Shown piece after piece: positions 1 through 8,403 of a stretch of DNA of 64,000 bases; positions within the stretch are counted from its first letter, which is position 1, and each line of letters starts with the position of its first letter. This DNA is from Bacillota bacterium (GTDB lineage: Bacteria; Bacillota; Sulfobacillia; JACIYH01): contig JASEFA010000007.1 of NCBI GenBank assembly GCA_030019365.1, forward strand, positions 1 to 64,000. The letters are read 5' to 3'. The position numbers and the translations under genes were made by a program. The notes beneath the pieces are model-generated. The model was not told the DNA's origin and ran no database searches. It worked only from the letters and a program-made list of their open reading frames with translations.

Positions 1-76
1 CCTCCACCGTACCCCGCTGCCCGGGCTGCAGGATGGCGTTGCCTCCCAGGGCGATCACCACAAGCTCCTTAGCCAC
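1..76 (-). CDS. arcC: Carbamate kinase, N-terminal fragment cut by window edge
   Basis: Only the first 25 codons are inside the window. Reading leftward from GTG at 76 the product begins MAKELVVIALGGNAIL, which is the N-terminal beta strand and GGNA nucleotide/phosphate loop of carbamate kinases. An AGGAGGAAAGGGAA ribosome binding site stands just before the GTG. The enzyme makes ATP from ADP and carbamoyl phosphate, releasing carbamate, in the cytosol. The gene lies downstream of a carbamoyltransferase on the same strand, a pairing known from arginine, agmatine and purine-related fermentations (ygeW/yqeA in E. coli). Other amino-acid kinase family members share part of this motif, but the neighbour makes carbamate kinase the best call. 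Confidence 0.85.
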   Translation of the reverse strand, partial: MAKELVVIALGGNAILQPGQRGTVE

Positions 77-294
77 TTCCCTTTCCTCCTGCTGCCCCTA
101 TTCTCCCCGCCCCGTCACACCGGCTCGTCCCGCCGCCCCATCGCGCCGCCCCGCCGCGCCGCCAGGGCGGAAGCCCGCCCTGGCTGCAGCGACCTGGACG
201 CGGCTATATGCCGGGAGCCCACGCTTGCATGATGCTGGCCAGTCCGGTGGCGCCACATGGCGGGCACCGGCCAGCGCCGGGGCGGGACGGGGGC
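77..294. other. Intergenic region between carbamoyltransferase and carbamate kinase
   Basis: About 218 bases of very GC-rich sequence. It holds one perfect 9-bp hairpin (listed separately) and the carbamate kinase ribosome binding site. No further gene is recognisable; open frames here are GC-driven. No clear promoter was seen, so the kinase is probably co-transcribed with the carbamoyltransferase. Confidence 0.5.
162..183 (-). repeat. Perfect 9-bp hairpin with 4-base loop
   Basis: The arm CCAGGGCGG (162-170) pairs with CCGCCCTGG (175-183) around a four-base loop. It lies after the carbamoyltransferase stop on the minus strand and is not followed by a T-run, so it looks more like an mRNA processing or stability element than a full intrinsic terminator. 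Confidence 0.5.
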
Positions 295-1338
295 TCACTG
301 CATGATGAGGGCCATCACGGCCTTCTGGGCATGCAATCTGTTTTCCGCCTCGTCGAACACCACCGAGTTGGGACCGTCGATGACCTCGTCGGTGACCTCA
401 AAGCCCCGGTCGGCGGGCAGGCAGTGCATGTACAGCACATCAGGCCGGGCCAGCTTAAGGGTATCCTCGTCGCAAATCCAGTGCTTGTTGGCATCGAACA
501 GCTTCCCCACGGCGTCCCAGTCCGCTGCCCTGGCCTGGGGCGGGATGTGCTTGAGCACCCCCCAGCACTTGGGATACACCACGTCGGCATCGCGGAAGGC
601 CTTCTTCATGTCGTGGACGATTTCGAAGGTGCCCCCGAACCTGCGCTGGTTCTCCTTCACCTTCTCGATCACCCCGGGATCGAGCTCGAATCCCTCGGGG
701 TGGGCCAGCACGATGTCCATGCCGAAGAAGCTGGAGATGGCCACGGCGCTCTGGGGAACCGCCACCGGCTTCTCCACGCTGGGGGAGTATGCCCAGCTCA
801 CCACGACCTTCTTACCCTTCAGGTCACCCAGCTTCTCCTTCATGGTCATGATGTCCGCCATGGCCTGGCACGGGTGCCACATGTCGTCTTCCATGTTGAT
901 GACCGGGATGGTGGCCCAGCGGGCAAACTCCCGGATGTACTCATTGCCCCGGCCGTAAACCCAGCCGGTGGGCTTGCCGTAAATGCGGATGGCGATGGCG
1001 TCGCCGTAGCGGGACAGCACCCGGGCCACGTCGGACACCCGCTCGGTGGTGTACGCCTTCTCCATCCCCTTGATGGCGGGAGTGTAGACCTTGTCCGCAT
1101 CCAGATAGTTGGCGTGGCCGCCCAGCTGGGCGAACCCGGCCTCGAAGCTGTTGCGCGTGCGCAGGGACCGGTTGTAGAAGATCAGGAACAGGTTCTTGCC
1201 TTCCAGCAACCGGTGGGGCCGGCGCAGGGCATAGTCTTCCTTCAGCCGGAACGCCACCTCCAGGATGGTCTCCAGCTCCTCCCGGGTGAGCTCGAACTCG
1301 GAGATGAAGTCCCTTCCCTTGAACACATCTGTCTTCAC
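295..1338 (-). CDS. ygeW: Knotted carbamoyltransferase (YgeW/ornithine carbamoyltransferase family)
   Basis: 347 residues with aspartate/ornithine carbamoyltransferase architecture. The carbamoyl-phosphate loop reads NRSLRTRNSFE (about residues 52-62), in place of the STRTR of classical enzymes. HPCQAMAD (about 158) is the HPxQ motif and MHCLPADRGFEV (about 305) carries the HCLP motif. The SLRTR loop, the MEDDMWHPCQ context and the length fit the YgeW-type knotted branch better than anabolic ArgF. The reaction would be carbamoyl transfer to, or phosphorolysis of, a carbamoylated amine; the natural substrate of YgeW is not settled. The GTG at 1338 has AGAGGT five bases upstream. Carbamate kinase follows, implying ATP production from carbamoyl phosphate. 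A sigma-54 promoter lies about 75 bases upstream. Ornithine or putrescine as substrate cannot be excluded. Confidence 0.8.
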   Translation of the reverse strand: MKTDVFKGRDFISEFELTREELETILEVAFRLKEDYALRRPHRLLEGKNLFLIFYNRSLRTRNSFEAGFAQLGGHANYLDADKVYTPAIKGMEKAYTTERVSDVARVLSRYGDAIAIRIYGKPTGWVYGRGNEYIREFARWATIPVINMEDDMWHPCQAMADIMTMKEKLGDLKGKKVVVSWAYSPSVEKPVAVPQSAVAISSFFGMDIVLAHPEGFELDPGVIEKVKENQRRFGGTFEIVHDMKKAFRDADVVYPKCWGVLKHIPPQARAADWDAVGKLFDANKHWICDEDTLKLARPDVLYMHCLPADRGFEVTDEVIDGPNSVVFDEAENRLHAQKAVMALIMQ

Positions 1339-1411
1339 GTTACCTCTTGTACCTCCTGTATGCCGGGTGGACGCGACCGTCCCCCTCGTGTTTCATCCCG
1401 GCTTACGCCCT

Positions 1412-1427
1412 TGCAAGTCCCGTGCCA
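1412..1427 (-). promoter_or_regulatory. Sigma-54 (-24/-12) promoter of the carbamoyltransferase gene
   Basis: On the minus strand the sequence is TGGCACG-GGAC-TTGCA, an exact match to the consensus TGGCACG-N4-TTGCW. It lies in the 168-base gap between the deaminase gene and the carbamoyltransferase and points toward the latter. Transcription should start near 1400. A sigma-54 activator without a sensor domain is encoded 10 kb upstream in the same cluster (11460-12455) and is a plausible but unproven partner. Confidence 0.8.
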
Positions 1428-1506
1428 CCTCCCCGCGCGGCGAAATCCCTTGGCAGAGAGGCCCGTCACCCCGCACCGGCACCAGGTCGCGCCCGCAACG
1501 ATCTTC

Positions 1507-2835
1507 TCAAGGTGAGAAATGAGAAGCACGCGCCTCGCACTCGGCCATGACCCGGTGGACGTCCACGGTCAGCAGGCGCCGCTCCAGGAGGAGCGGGCGA
1601 CCGTCCACGATTACCATCTCCACATTCTGGGGGCCCGCACAGTACACGATGCCGGCGTAAAGGTCATGCAGGGGCCAGCTACCCGGGACCCGCAGGTCGA
1701 GCACCACCAGGTCCGCCCTCATCCCCGGCTCCAGCCTCCCCAGCTCGTGCTCCCGGCCGACGGCCCGGGCTCCCCCGGCGGTGGCCATCTCCAGCACCCG
1801 GTAGGCGTCGGGCCGGGTGGGATCACCGGAAATGCCGCGCGGCATCAATGCCGCCAGGCGCATGGCGGCGAACATGTCCAGCGTCCCCGCGCTCGCGGCC
1901 CCATCGGTGCCCAGGGCCACGGGCACCCCGGCCTCCAGCATCTCCACCACGGGGGCAACTCCCGCCCCCAGCTTCAGGTTGCTGACGGGGCAGTGGACGC
2001 AGGCGCCCTGCAACGAAGCCAGCATCCGGACTTCGTCCTCATCCAGGTGCACACAGTGGGCGGCGAGCAACCTGTCGTCGAGCAGGCCGGCGGCGCGGAT
2101 GAGCTCGGGCGGCCTCCTGCCGTACCGCGCCAGGCAGGCATCCACCTCTCCCCGGGTCTCGGCCAGGTGGATGTGCACGCCCAGGCCGGTTTCCCGCGCC
2201 AGCCGGTGCACCCGGGCCAGGAATTCCGGCGGGCAGGTATGGGGAGCGTGAGGGCCCAGCATGGCGGTGATACGGCCTCCCGCCCCGCCATGCCAGCGCG
2301 CCGCGAACCCCCGGGCGGCCTCCAGCAGTTGCTCTGCCCCCTCGCGGGCGGGCACCAGCCCGGGCGCAAGGGCAGCCCGCATCCCCGACTCCCGCACCGC
2401 CTGCGCCACTTCGTCCATGTGGAAGTACATGTCCGCAAAGGTCGTGGTACCGGACAAGATCATCTCGGCGATGGCCAGCAGGGTTCCCCAGTACACGTCC
2501 TCCGGCGTGAGACGGCCCTCTGCGGGCCATATCCTGTCCCGCAGCCACCGGTCCAGGGGCAGGTCTTCCGCGTACCCCCGGAAAAGGGACATGGCGGCGT
2601 GGGTATGGGCGTTGACCAGCCCCGGGATGACCACCTTCTCCGCCGCCTCGAGCACGCGGGTGCCCGGGCCCCACTGCCGGGGGACCCGGCTCCGGGGCCC
2701 CACCGACGCGATGCCGGGACCTTCGATCACGATCTCCCCATCGGGGATGATGCCAGCCCGCCCCGCCATGGTGACCACCGTGGCGCCGGTGATCACCAAA
2801 CGCTCCTCTGCCACCCCACCACCGGGCGCCAGCAC
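1507..2835 (-). CDS. mtaD: 5-methylthioadenosine/S-adenosylhomocysteine deaminase (amidohydrolase)
   Basis: About 442 residues of the amidohydrolase superfamily. The metal site is visible as NAHTHAAMSLFRGYAEDLPL near the N terminus, GPHAPHTCPPE in the middle, HIHLAETRGEV, and GTDGAASAGTLDMF toward the C terminus. AEDLPLDRWL and CPVSNLKLGAG are typical of MtaD. Members deaminate MTA, SAH or adenosine to the inosine forms. The start is taken at GTG 2835 because GGAGGGG lies six bases upstream; a GTG at 2814 is an alternative. The gene begins just as the MTA phosphorylase gene ends, so the two are translationally coupled and probably act on the same substrates. Guanine-deaminase-like SsnA proteins, which neighbour ygeW in E. 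coli, are the nearest alternative. Confidence 0.82.
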   Translation of the reverse strand: MLAPGGGVAEERLVITGATVVTMAGRAGIIPDGEIVIEGPGIASVGPRSRVPRQWGPGTRVLEAAEKVVIPGLVNAHTHAAMSLFRGYAEDLPLDRWLRDRIWPAEGRLTPEDVYWGTLLAIAEMILSGTTTFADMYFHMDEVAQAVRESGMRAALAPGLVPAREGAEQLLEAARGFAARWHGGAGGRITAMLGPHAPHTCPPEFLARVHRLARETGLGVHIHLAETRGEVDACLARYGRRPPELIRAAGLLDDRLLAAHCVHLDEDEVRMLASLQGACVHCPVSNLKLGAGVAPVVEMLEAGVPVALGTDGAASAGTLDMFAAMRLAALMPRGISGDPTRPDAYRVLEMATAGGARAVGREHELGRLEPGMRADLVVLDLRVPGSWPLHDLYAGIVYCAGPQNVEMVIVDGRPLLLERRLLTVDVHRVMAECEARASHFSP

Positions 2836-2837
2836 AG

Positions 2838-3629
2838 CTACCCCTCCACTGCCGGGCCCGCGGCCCGGCCGCACCGGCAGTGGCGCACGGGGGGGACCAT
2901 CTCCACCGCCCGCTCGAGCAGGGCCCGCAGGCGGGCTGTGTTGGCCGCCATCACCTGGAGGACCTCCTCGTGGGTGAGAGGGGTAGGGGAAATGCCGGCG
3001 GCGAAGTTGGTCACCGCGGCCACCAGGGCGTAGCAGAGGTTGGCCTCCCGGGCCAGCACCACCTCGGGCACATTGGTCATCCCCACCAGGTCCCCTCCCA
3101 GGATGCGGAAGGCCCTGATCTCCGCGGGCGTCTCGAAGCGGGGGCCTTCGGTGCAGACGTAGACGCCCCCCTCGTGGGCGGCTATCTCCAGCTCCCGGGC
3201 AGCCCGGGCCAGACTCGCCCTCAGTTCGGGGCAGTACGGCTCGGTGAAGTCTACGTGCACGACGCCGGCCTCACCCCCTTCGAAGAAGGTGGACTCCCGG
3301 CGCCGGGTGAAATCGACGAACTGGTCCACCAGCACGAATTCCCCCGGTTTCATCTCCGGATTGAGCGATCCCACGGCGGCAGTGGCCAGCACCCGCTCAA
3401 AGCCCAGGTCCCGCAGGGCCCGGATGTTGGCCCGGTAGTTGACCCGGTGCGGGGGCAGGGAATGATGGGGCCCGTGCCGGGTCAGGAATCCCACCTCGAT
3501 TCCCCTGAACCTTCCCAGGCTCACCCGCGCCTCTCCGTAAGGGGTGGTGACCGTCGTCTCCTCCCGGCCCTCCAGCAGGCCGGGATCGTACACCCCCGTC
3601 CCTCCGATGATGGCAACCCGCACCTCCAA
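2838..3629 (-). CDS. mtnP: S-methyl-5'-thioadenosine phosphorylase family protein
   Basis: 263 residues of the trimeric purine nucleoside phosphorylase/MTAP family. Visible hallmarks are IIGGTGVYDPGLLEG at the N terminus, the phosphate-binding RHGPHHSLPPHRVNYRAN stretch, ATAAVGSLN, EGPRFETPAEIR and MTNVPEVVLAREA in the purine/ribose pocket, then VTNFAAGIS. It cleaves MTA (possibly also inosine or adenosine) with phosphate to free base and (methylthio)ribose-1-phosphate. The start is TTG 3629 or GTG 3623. It sits between an ECF S-component and the MTA/SAH deaminase, which points to nucleoside salvage. Whether it prefers MTA, methylthioinosine or adenosine cannot be decided by reading. Confidence 0.87.
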   Translation of the reverse strand: MEVRVAIIGGTGVYDPGLLEGREETTVTTPYGEARVSLGRFRGIEVGFLTRHGPHHSLPPHRVNYRANIRALRDLGFERVLATAAVGSLNPEMKPGEFVLVDQFVDFTRRRESTFFEGGEAGVVHVDFTEPYCPELRASLARAARELEIAAHEGGVYVCTEGPRFETPAEIRAFRILGGDLVGMTNVPEVVLAREANLCYALVAAVTNFAAGISPTPLTHEEVLQVMAANTARLRALLERAVEMVPPVRHCRCGRAAGPAVEG

Positions 3630-3664
3630 CGCCCCCCAGTGCCCCGCTTTCGCCGCTCAGAATG

Positions 3665-3688
3665 GGGGCCCGGGTGCCCCCGGGCCCC
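3665..3688 (-). repeat. Perfect 10-bp GC hairpin between ecfS and mtnP
   Basis: GGGGCCCGGG (3665-3674) pairs with CCCGGGCCCC (3679-3688) over a four-base loop, in the 69-base gap between the S-component stop and the phosphorylase start. No T-run follows on the minus strand. It may tune mRNA levels of the two halves of the operon rather than end transcription. Confidence 0.55.
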
Positions 3689-3698
3689 TCTCGCGCCC

Positions 3699-4508
3699 TT
3701 ACAGAAACATGGCGAGCAGGATGAGCACCACCAGCGGAGCCAGTCCGCCCACGATGCCCAGCTTGCCCACCACCGCCAGGTTGCCGAACTGGGCGAAACC
3801 GGCGGCAAATGCCGACGCCCGGTACACCTCTATGGACAGGTAGTTCCCCACCACCAGCGCCACCAGCCCTCCCAGCCAGAGCAGGGCGGTGCGCGCCCCC
3901 GGGGCCCTGCGGCCCACATCCTCCTCCGGCATGATATCCGTCCAGAGCAGACCCCAGCGCTTGACGCGTGGGTAGAGGATATACAGCAGGATGGGGCCCA
4001 GGATGATGGCGGCGAGGAAGTTGTTCACGGTGATGATGTTGCCCAGCACGGCAAAGGGCAGCATCTTGAGGACCTCCAGGCCCCAGGCGATGATCACCGC
4101 GCATACCGTGCTGGCCAGGAAGGCAACCAGGGCGAACTCCAGCACCTGCCGACCCCGGCGGGAGCGCATGTCGGGCTCGACGCCGGAGGACAGGACGCCC
4201 ATGTGTCCCCAGATGGCATAGGGAACCAGGCCGAAGAAGAAGTTGCCGATGAACCCAAAGAAGCTGCCCGGTCCCAGGGTGCCGAACAGGTCACCGATCA
4301 GGTTCCCGATGGCAGACCCCCAGGCGGCCGCGGGACCGAACAGGAGTGAGAACACCACCGGCACCACGTTGGCAGGCCGCACTTCGGTGATCCCGGGAAT
4401 GAGCGGGATACCCTTGAAGGGGATCAGGATGGCCGCGTACACCGCCGCAGTAAGGGCCACCAGCACTACCATCTTGGTGCTCCGCCACATGGTGATCAGC
4501 TCTCTCAC
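3699..4508 (-). CDS. ECF transporter S component, substrate unknown
   Basis: 269 residues, strongly hydrophobic, with about six to seven membrane segments. After a short cytoplasmic start comes VVLVALTAAVYAAILIPF, then GITEVRPANVVPVVFSLLFG followed by a Gly-rich loop (GSAIGNLIGDLFGTLGPGS). That layout resembles QueT/HtsT-type S components. A helix with NIITVNNFLAAIILGPILLY follows, and a hydrophobic C terminus extends beyond the usual 180-200 residues. The partner energy-coupling genes (fused EcfA and EcfT) are two genes upstream in the same operon. SAH hydrolase lies before it and MTA phosphorylase after it, so the imported solute is inferred to be adenosine, MTA, SAH or another purine nucleoside. 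That specificity is not established by any motif seen. Confidence 0.78.
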   Translation of the reverse strand: MRELITMWRSTKMVVLVALTAAVYAAILIPFKGIPLIPGITEVRPANVVPVVFSLLFGPAAAWGSAIGNLIGDLFGTLGPGSFFGFIGNFFFGLVPYAIWGHMGVLSSGVEPDMRSRRGRQVLEFALVAFLASTVCAVIIAWGLEVLKMLPFAVLGNIITVNNFLAAIILGPILLYILYPRVKRWGLLWTDIMPEEDVGRRAPGARTALLWLGGLVALVVGNYLSIEVYRASAFAAGFAQFGNLAVVGKLGIVGGLAPLVVLILLAMFL

Positions 4509-4544
4509 GCCACACCCTCCTCTCCACCCGCATGGCGGGTTTCC

Positions 4545-5795
4545 TCAGAGCCGCCACGAACGCAGATACTCCGCCTGTTCCCCGGTCAGGCCGTCGATGC
4601 TCACCCCCCATCCCGCCAGCCACAACCTGGCCACCTTCTCGTCCATTTCCCGGGGCACGCCCAGGACGCCCCTGCCCAGCTCCGGTCCCCGCTCCTGCAC
4701 ATGGCGGAGGGCCAGGGCCTGCAGTCCGAAGGAGAGATCCATGATCTCGGCCGGGTGGCCGTCCGCCGCGGCCAGGTTCACCAGCCTGCCCTCGGCCAGC
4801 AGGTGCAGGCGACGCCCATCGGCCAGCCGATACTCCTCCACCCCGGGACGTACCACCCGCCTGGACACAGCCAGGCGGTCCAGGTCGGGCTTGGAGATCT
4901 CCACGTCGAAGTGACCCGCGTTGGCCAGGATGGCCCCGTCCTTCATGACCTGGAAGTGCTCTCCGCGGATGACGTCCCTGTTGCCGGTCACCGTGACGAA
5001 AAAGTCGCCCACCCGGGCGGCCTCCCCGAGGGGCATGACCCCGAACCCGTCCATGATGGCCTCGATGGCGCTGATGGGATCCACTTCGCACACGATCACC
5101 CTGGCCCCCAGGCCGCGGCCCCGCATGGCCACCCCTTTGCCGCACCAGCCGTACCCGACCACCACCACCGTCTTGCCGGCCACCACCAGGTTGGTGGCCC
5201 GCATGATGCCGTCCCAGGTGGCCTGGCCGGTGCCGTAACGGTTGTCAAACAGGTGCTTGCAGTAAGCGTCGTTCACCGCCACCACCGGGATCTCCAGGAC
5301 CCCCCGGGCCTCCATGGCCCGCAACCGGTGGATACCCGTGGTGGTCTCTTCGCACGCCCCCTTCACCTTCTTCAGAAGCTCCCGCCGCTCGGTGTGAATC
5401 AGGGTCACCAGATCGGCCCCGTCATCGATGATCAGGTCCGGTTCCGTGTCCAGCACCCGGTGCAGGAAGGCACGATACTCATCCCGGGCAGCATCCCGCC
5501 AGGCGTACACCAGCACCCCCGACTCGGCCAGGGCGGCGGCCACGTCGTCCTGGGTGGAGAGGGGATTGCTCCCCGCCACCGCCACCTGCGCTCCCCCGTC
5601 CCGGATCACCTGGGCCAGGTAAGCCGTCTTTGCCTCCAGGTGCAGGCATATGGCCACCCTCCGGCCGGCGAAGGGCAACTCCTTCGTGAACTCCTTCTTG
5701 ATCTCGCCCAGCACCGGCATGTGCTGGCTGACCCAGTCGATCTTCAGCTTCCCCCCGGGAGCCAGAGAGGGATCTCTCACCACGCTGCTTCCCAC
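4545..5795 (-). CDS. ahcY: Adenosylhomocysteinase (S-adenosylhomocysteine hydrolase)
   Basis: 416 residues of the short prokaryotic SAHH class. It begins [12 protein letters not shown], then shows HLEAKTAYL (substrate domain), [27 protein letters not shown] and the NAD-binding [13 protein letters not shown] loop, with NAGHFDVEI further on. The C-terminal tyrosine motif (KPDHYRY) of eukaryotic forms is absent, as in many bacterial and archaeal short forms. The reaction is reversible cleavage of SAH to adenosine and homocysteine in the cytosol. Adenosine formed here can feed the phosphorylase, deaminase and adenine deaminase encoded beside it. It is separated by 36 bases from ecfS and 33 bases from ecfT. 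Confidence 0.93.
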   Translation of the reverse strand: MGSSVVRDPSLAPGGKLKIDWVSQHMPVLGEIKKEFTKELPFAGRRVAICLHLEAKTAYLAQVIRDGGAQVAVAGSNPLSTQDDVAAALAESGVLVYAWRDAARDEYRAFLHRVLDTEPDLIIDDGADLVTLIHTERRELLKKVKGACEETTTGIHRLRAMEARGVLEIPVVAVNDAYCKHLFDNRYGTGQATWDGIMRATNLVVAGKTVVVVGYGWCGKGVAMRGRGLGARVIVCEVDPISAIEAIMDGFGVMPLGEAARVGDFFVTVTGNRDVIRGEHFQVMKDGAILANAGHFDVEISKPDLDRLAVSRRVVRPGVEEYRLADGRRLHLLAEGRLVNLAAADGHPAEIMDLSFGLQALALRHVQERGPELGRGVLGVPREMDEKVARLWLAGWGVSIDGLTGEQAEYLRSWRL

Positions 5796-5828
5796 GACCT
5801 GCCTTCCCCCCTCACCAACTGCACCCGG

Positions 5829-6608
5829 CTACCTGATCAGGCCGGGAATCTCCAGCCAGCCGCGCAGCTTGAAGAAAACCGTCACCGCGAGCAGGACCAC
5901 CGCACAGAGCAGGACCGCGTAATCCAGGGCACGAAAGCCGATCTCCAGGTAGTACGTCCTCTCCTTTTGGGCGCCGAACCCCTTGGACTCCAGGGCCATG
6001 GCCAGCTGGTTGGTGCCCCGGATGGCGCACACGAACACGGGTATCAGCATGGGAAACTGCTTTCTCACCCGGACCAGAAACCCCCCCGAGGAGATGTCCA
6101 GGCCCCTCGATTTCTGCGCCTGTATCACCGTCACGCTGGCCCCGACGAAGGTGGGGACCAGCCTGAGGGCGGTGGAAAAGGCAAAACTGACGGGAAAGGG
6201 GGTCCCCAGCCTGATAAGTCCCGTGGTTATCTCCTCGTTGCGGGTGGTGGAGAGGAAAACCATCCCCGCTATCACCATGGTGTCCAGCTTCACGCCCGTG
6301 GCCAGCCCGTAGAGAAGCGCTTCCAGCTCGATGGGCCCCAGGAGGCGCGTAGGGCCTCCCGCCCAGAAAGACCAGATGAGGGTGGAGAGGACGCCGATGG
6401 TAACCAGCATCACCCAGATGCGCCTCAGGTTCGCCAGCACCCGGGCCGCCTGTCCCGCGGTCAGCACCACCGCCAGCAGCCCCAGCAGGGGCACGGGATG
6501 GTTCATCAGGACGGCCATGGCAAAGACCATGAGCAGGACGCACAGCTTGGAGCGCGGGTCCAGGCGGTGGACGGCGGTATCGCGGTCAAGGTACAGGTAG
6601 ACGTCCAC
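5829..6608 (-). CDS. ecfT: ECF transporter transmembrane coupling protein EcfT
   Basis: 259 residues. The N terminus DRDTAVHRLDPRSKL is the usual EcfT opening. Several membrane helices follow, and two cytoplasmic coupling-helix signatures are present: AQKSRGLD (about residue 175) and ALESKGFGA (about 215), the X-R/K-G motifs that dock into the ATPases. It couples ATP hydrolysis by EcfA to substrate capture by an S component at the membrane. Its start (GTG 6608) lies 22 bases inside the end of the EcfA gene, so the two are translationally coupled. The S component is likely the product of 3699-4508 from the same operon. Confidence 0.9.
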   Translation of the reverse strand: MDVYLYLDRDTAVHRLDPRSKLCVLLMVFAMAVLMNHPVPLLGLLAVVLTAGQAARVLANLRRIWVMLVTIGVLSTLIWSFWAGGPTRLLGPIELEALLYGLATGVKLDTMVIAGMVFLSTTRNEEITTGLIRLGTPFPVSFAFSTALRLVPTFVGASVTVIQAQKSRGLDISSGGFLVRVRKQFPMLIPVFVCAIRGTNQLAMALESKGFGAQKERTYYLEIGFRALDYAVLLCAVVLLAVTVFFKLRGWLEIPGLIR

Positions 6609-8301
6609 CGTCGTCGCCCCCCTTCACCAGACAGGCCCTCGCCTCCGCCACCGTGAGCAGGGGGTGACCGAGGCGGTTGCCCAGCCTCACGATCTGGGGT
6701 GGACGCAGGAAGGCCCGCGTCAGCTCCTCCTCGTGGGAGAACACTTCCCGGGTGGGACCGGCGAACATGACCCTCCCGTCCTTCATCACCACCACCCGGT
6801 GGGCGTACTCGGCCACCACCCACATGGTGTGGGTGACCGCGACGATGGTGTGGCCGTCCTGGTTGAGTTTCCTGATCAGTTCCATCATGCCCCGCTGTTC
6901 GCGGTAGTCCAGCCCGGTGGTGGGCTCGTCCAGGATGATGACCCGGGGCCTGGTGGCCAGCACCGATGCCACCGCCACCCGCTGCCTTTCCCCCTTGGTG
7001 AGGGTGAAGGGGTCGGCCCCTTCGCGGCCGGCCAGGCCCACCGCCGCCAGCGCCTCTTCCACCCGCTGCCTGACCTCCTGGGGCCACACGCCGAAGTTCC
7101 TGGGGCCGAAGGCCACCTCGTCGAAAACCGTATCGGCGAATATCTGGTGGTCGGGGTTCTGGAACACATAGCCCACCAGCCTGCTCAGTTCCAGCACTCC
7201 CGCGCGGGCCGTGTCCCTTCCCCCCACCACCACCCGCCCCTCAGTGGGGAGCAGCAGACCGTTGAAGTGCTTCACCAGGGTGGTCTTGCCGCTACCGTTC
7301 TGACCCACCACCGCCAGGAACTCGCCCTCCCGCACGGTCAGATCGATGCCGTCCAGGGCCGTCACCCCGTTGGGATAACGGTGGTGGAGCCCGCGAACCT
7401 CGATAATGGGCTCGTCCCGGGCCGGACCGCCTTTCCCCTCCAGAAGGCGGCCGTAAGCCTGCTCGTCGACGCGCCAGCCCCGCACCCCCATGAAATCCAG
7501 GGCTTCATCGACTGTGAAGGGAACCTGCTCCTCCCCCAGGTCGCGGAAAAGCCGCACCACGTGCAGCGGCTGGATCCCCGCCTCCTCCAGAGCATCCGCA
7601 TCGGCCAGCACTTCCCGGGGGGACCCCTGCCTGCTGATGCGACCCCCCTGCATGACCAGCAGTCGGTCGGCGGCCAGGGCCTCTTCGGTCTCGTGCTCGA
7701 CGATGACCATGGTGACGTCCCGGGCGGCCCGCAGGCGGGCGGCGGCATCGAACACCTCGTGCTTTCCGATGGGGTCCAGGTCTGTGGTGGGTTCGTCCAT
7801 GCAGACCACCCACGGGGCCAGGGAGAGCACCGAGGCAATGGCCAGGCGCTGCTTCTGGCCGCCCGACAGCGTCATGGGTTGACGGCGTTCCATCCCGCTC
7901 AGGCGCACCGTGGCCAGGGCTTCCCGGACGCGGGCGGCGATTTCTTTCCGGGGAAGGCCGAAGTTCTCCGGGCCGAACGCCACCTCGAGCTCCACGTTCG
8001 TCGAGAACAGCTGGGTCTCGAAGTCCTGGAAAACCAGCCCCACGTCCCGCGCCAGCTGGCTCACCTTCGCCTGCCGGGTATCTTTGCCCAGCACGGTGAC
8101 CCGGCCTTCCAGCTTGCCCCGCAGGAAGTGGGGGATGAGCCCGTTCATCGTGCAGCACAGGGTGGACTTACCCGCCCCACTGGGCCCCATGACCACGACG
8201 AACTCGCCCTCTCCCAGCTCCAGGTCGATGCCGTCCAGGGCGCAGGCGGCCTGGTCCTTGTAGCTGAAACGCACTCCCTCCATCGTCACCGCGGAACTCA
8301 A
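6586..8301 (-). CDS. ecfA: Fused two-domain ECF ATPase (EcfA-EcfA')
   Basis: About 571 residues carrying two complete ABC domains in one chain, replacing the usual EcfA1/EcfA2 pair. Domain 1 has Walker A GPSGAGKST, signature LSGGQKQR and Walker B VVCMDEPTTDLDP. Domain 2 has Walker A GQNGSGKTT, the off-consensus signature LTKGERQR, and Walker B VIILDEPTTGLD. The start is placed at TTG 8301, which has GAGGGGTG upstream; GTG 8310 and ATG 8283 are alternatives, and MEGVRFSYKD begins the first domain. It powers uptake with EcfT (overlapping downstream gene). The altered second signature implies asymmetric ATP sites, as in other heteromeric ABC pairs. Confidence 0.88.
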   Translation of the reverse strand: MSSAVTMEGVRFSYKDQAACALDGIDLELGEGEFVVVMGPSGAGKSTLCCTMNGLIPHFLRGKLEGRVTVLGKDTRQAKVSQLARDVGLVFQDFETQLFSTNVELEVAFGPENFGLPRKEIAARVREALATVRLSGMERRQPMTLSGGQKQRLAIASVLSLAPWVVCMDEPTTDLDPIGKHEVFDAAARLRAARDVTMVIVEHETEEALAADRLLVMQGGRISRQGSPREVLADADALEEAGIQPLHVVRLFRDLGEEQVPFTVDEALDFMGVRGWRVDEQAYGRLLEGKGGPARDEPIIEVRGLHHRYPNGVTALDGIDLTVREGEFLAVVGQNGSGKTTLVKHFNGLLLPTEGRVVVGGRDTARAGVLELSRLVGYVFQNPDHQIFADTVFDEVAFGPRNFGVWPQEVRQRVEEALAAVGLAGREGADPFTLTKGERQRVAVASVLATRPRVIILDEPTTGLDYREQRGMMELIRKLNQDGHTIVAVTHTMWVVAEYAHRVVVMKDGRVMFAGPTREVFSHEEELTRAFLRPPQIVRLGNRLGHPLLTVAEARACLVKGGDDGGRLPVP

Positions 8302-8403
8302 CCGCGTCACCCCTCGCTCGGCCGTATACGCCGGGTTTTTCGCGGGTGGGAGGACTCCATCCTGCCGGAGCCTCCCCACGGCTAGAGTGTCCCGCACGAG
8401 TAC

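Noticed and set aside
162-183. Intrinsic terminator after the carbamoyltransferase
   Set aside because: The stem is perfect, but no T-run follows on the minus strand. It is listed as a hairpin only; the same applies to 3665-3688.
208-1515. Long plus-strand open frame (435 codons) opposite the carbamoyltransferase
   Set aside because: It is antisense to a gene with clear family motifs and reads as His/Gly/Pro-rich low complexity. It is a GC-driven shadow, as are many others (for example 1519-3033, 4701-6656, 11685-14150, 50018-52453).
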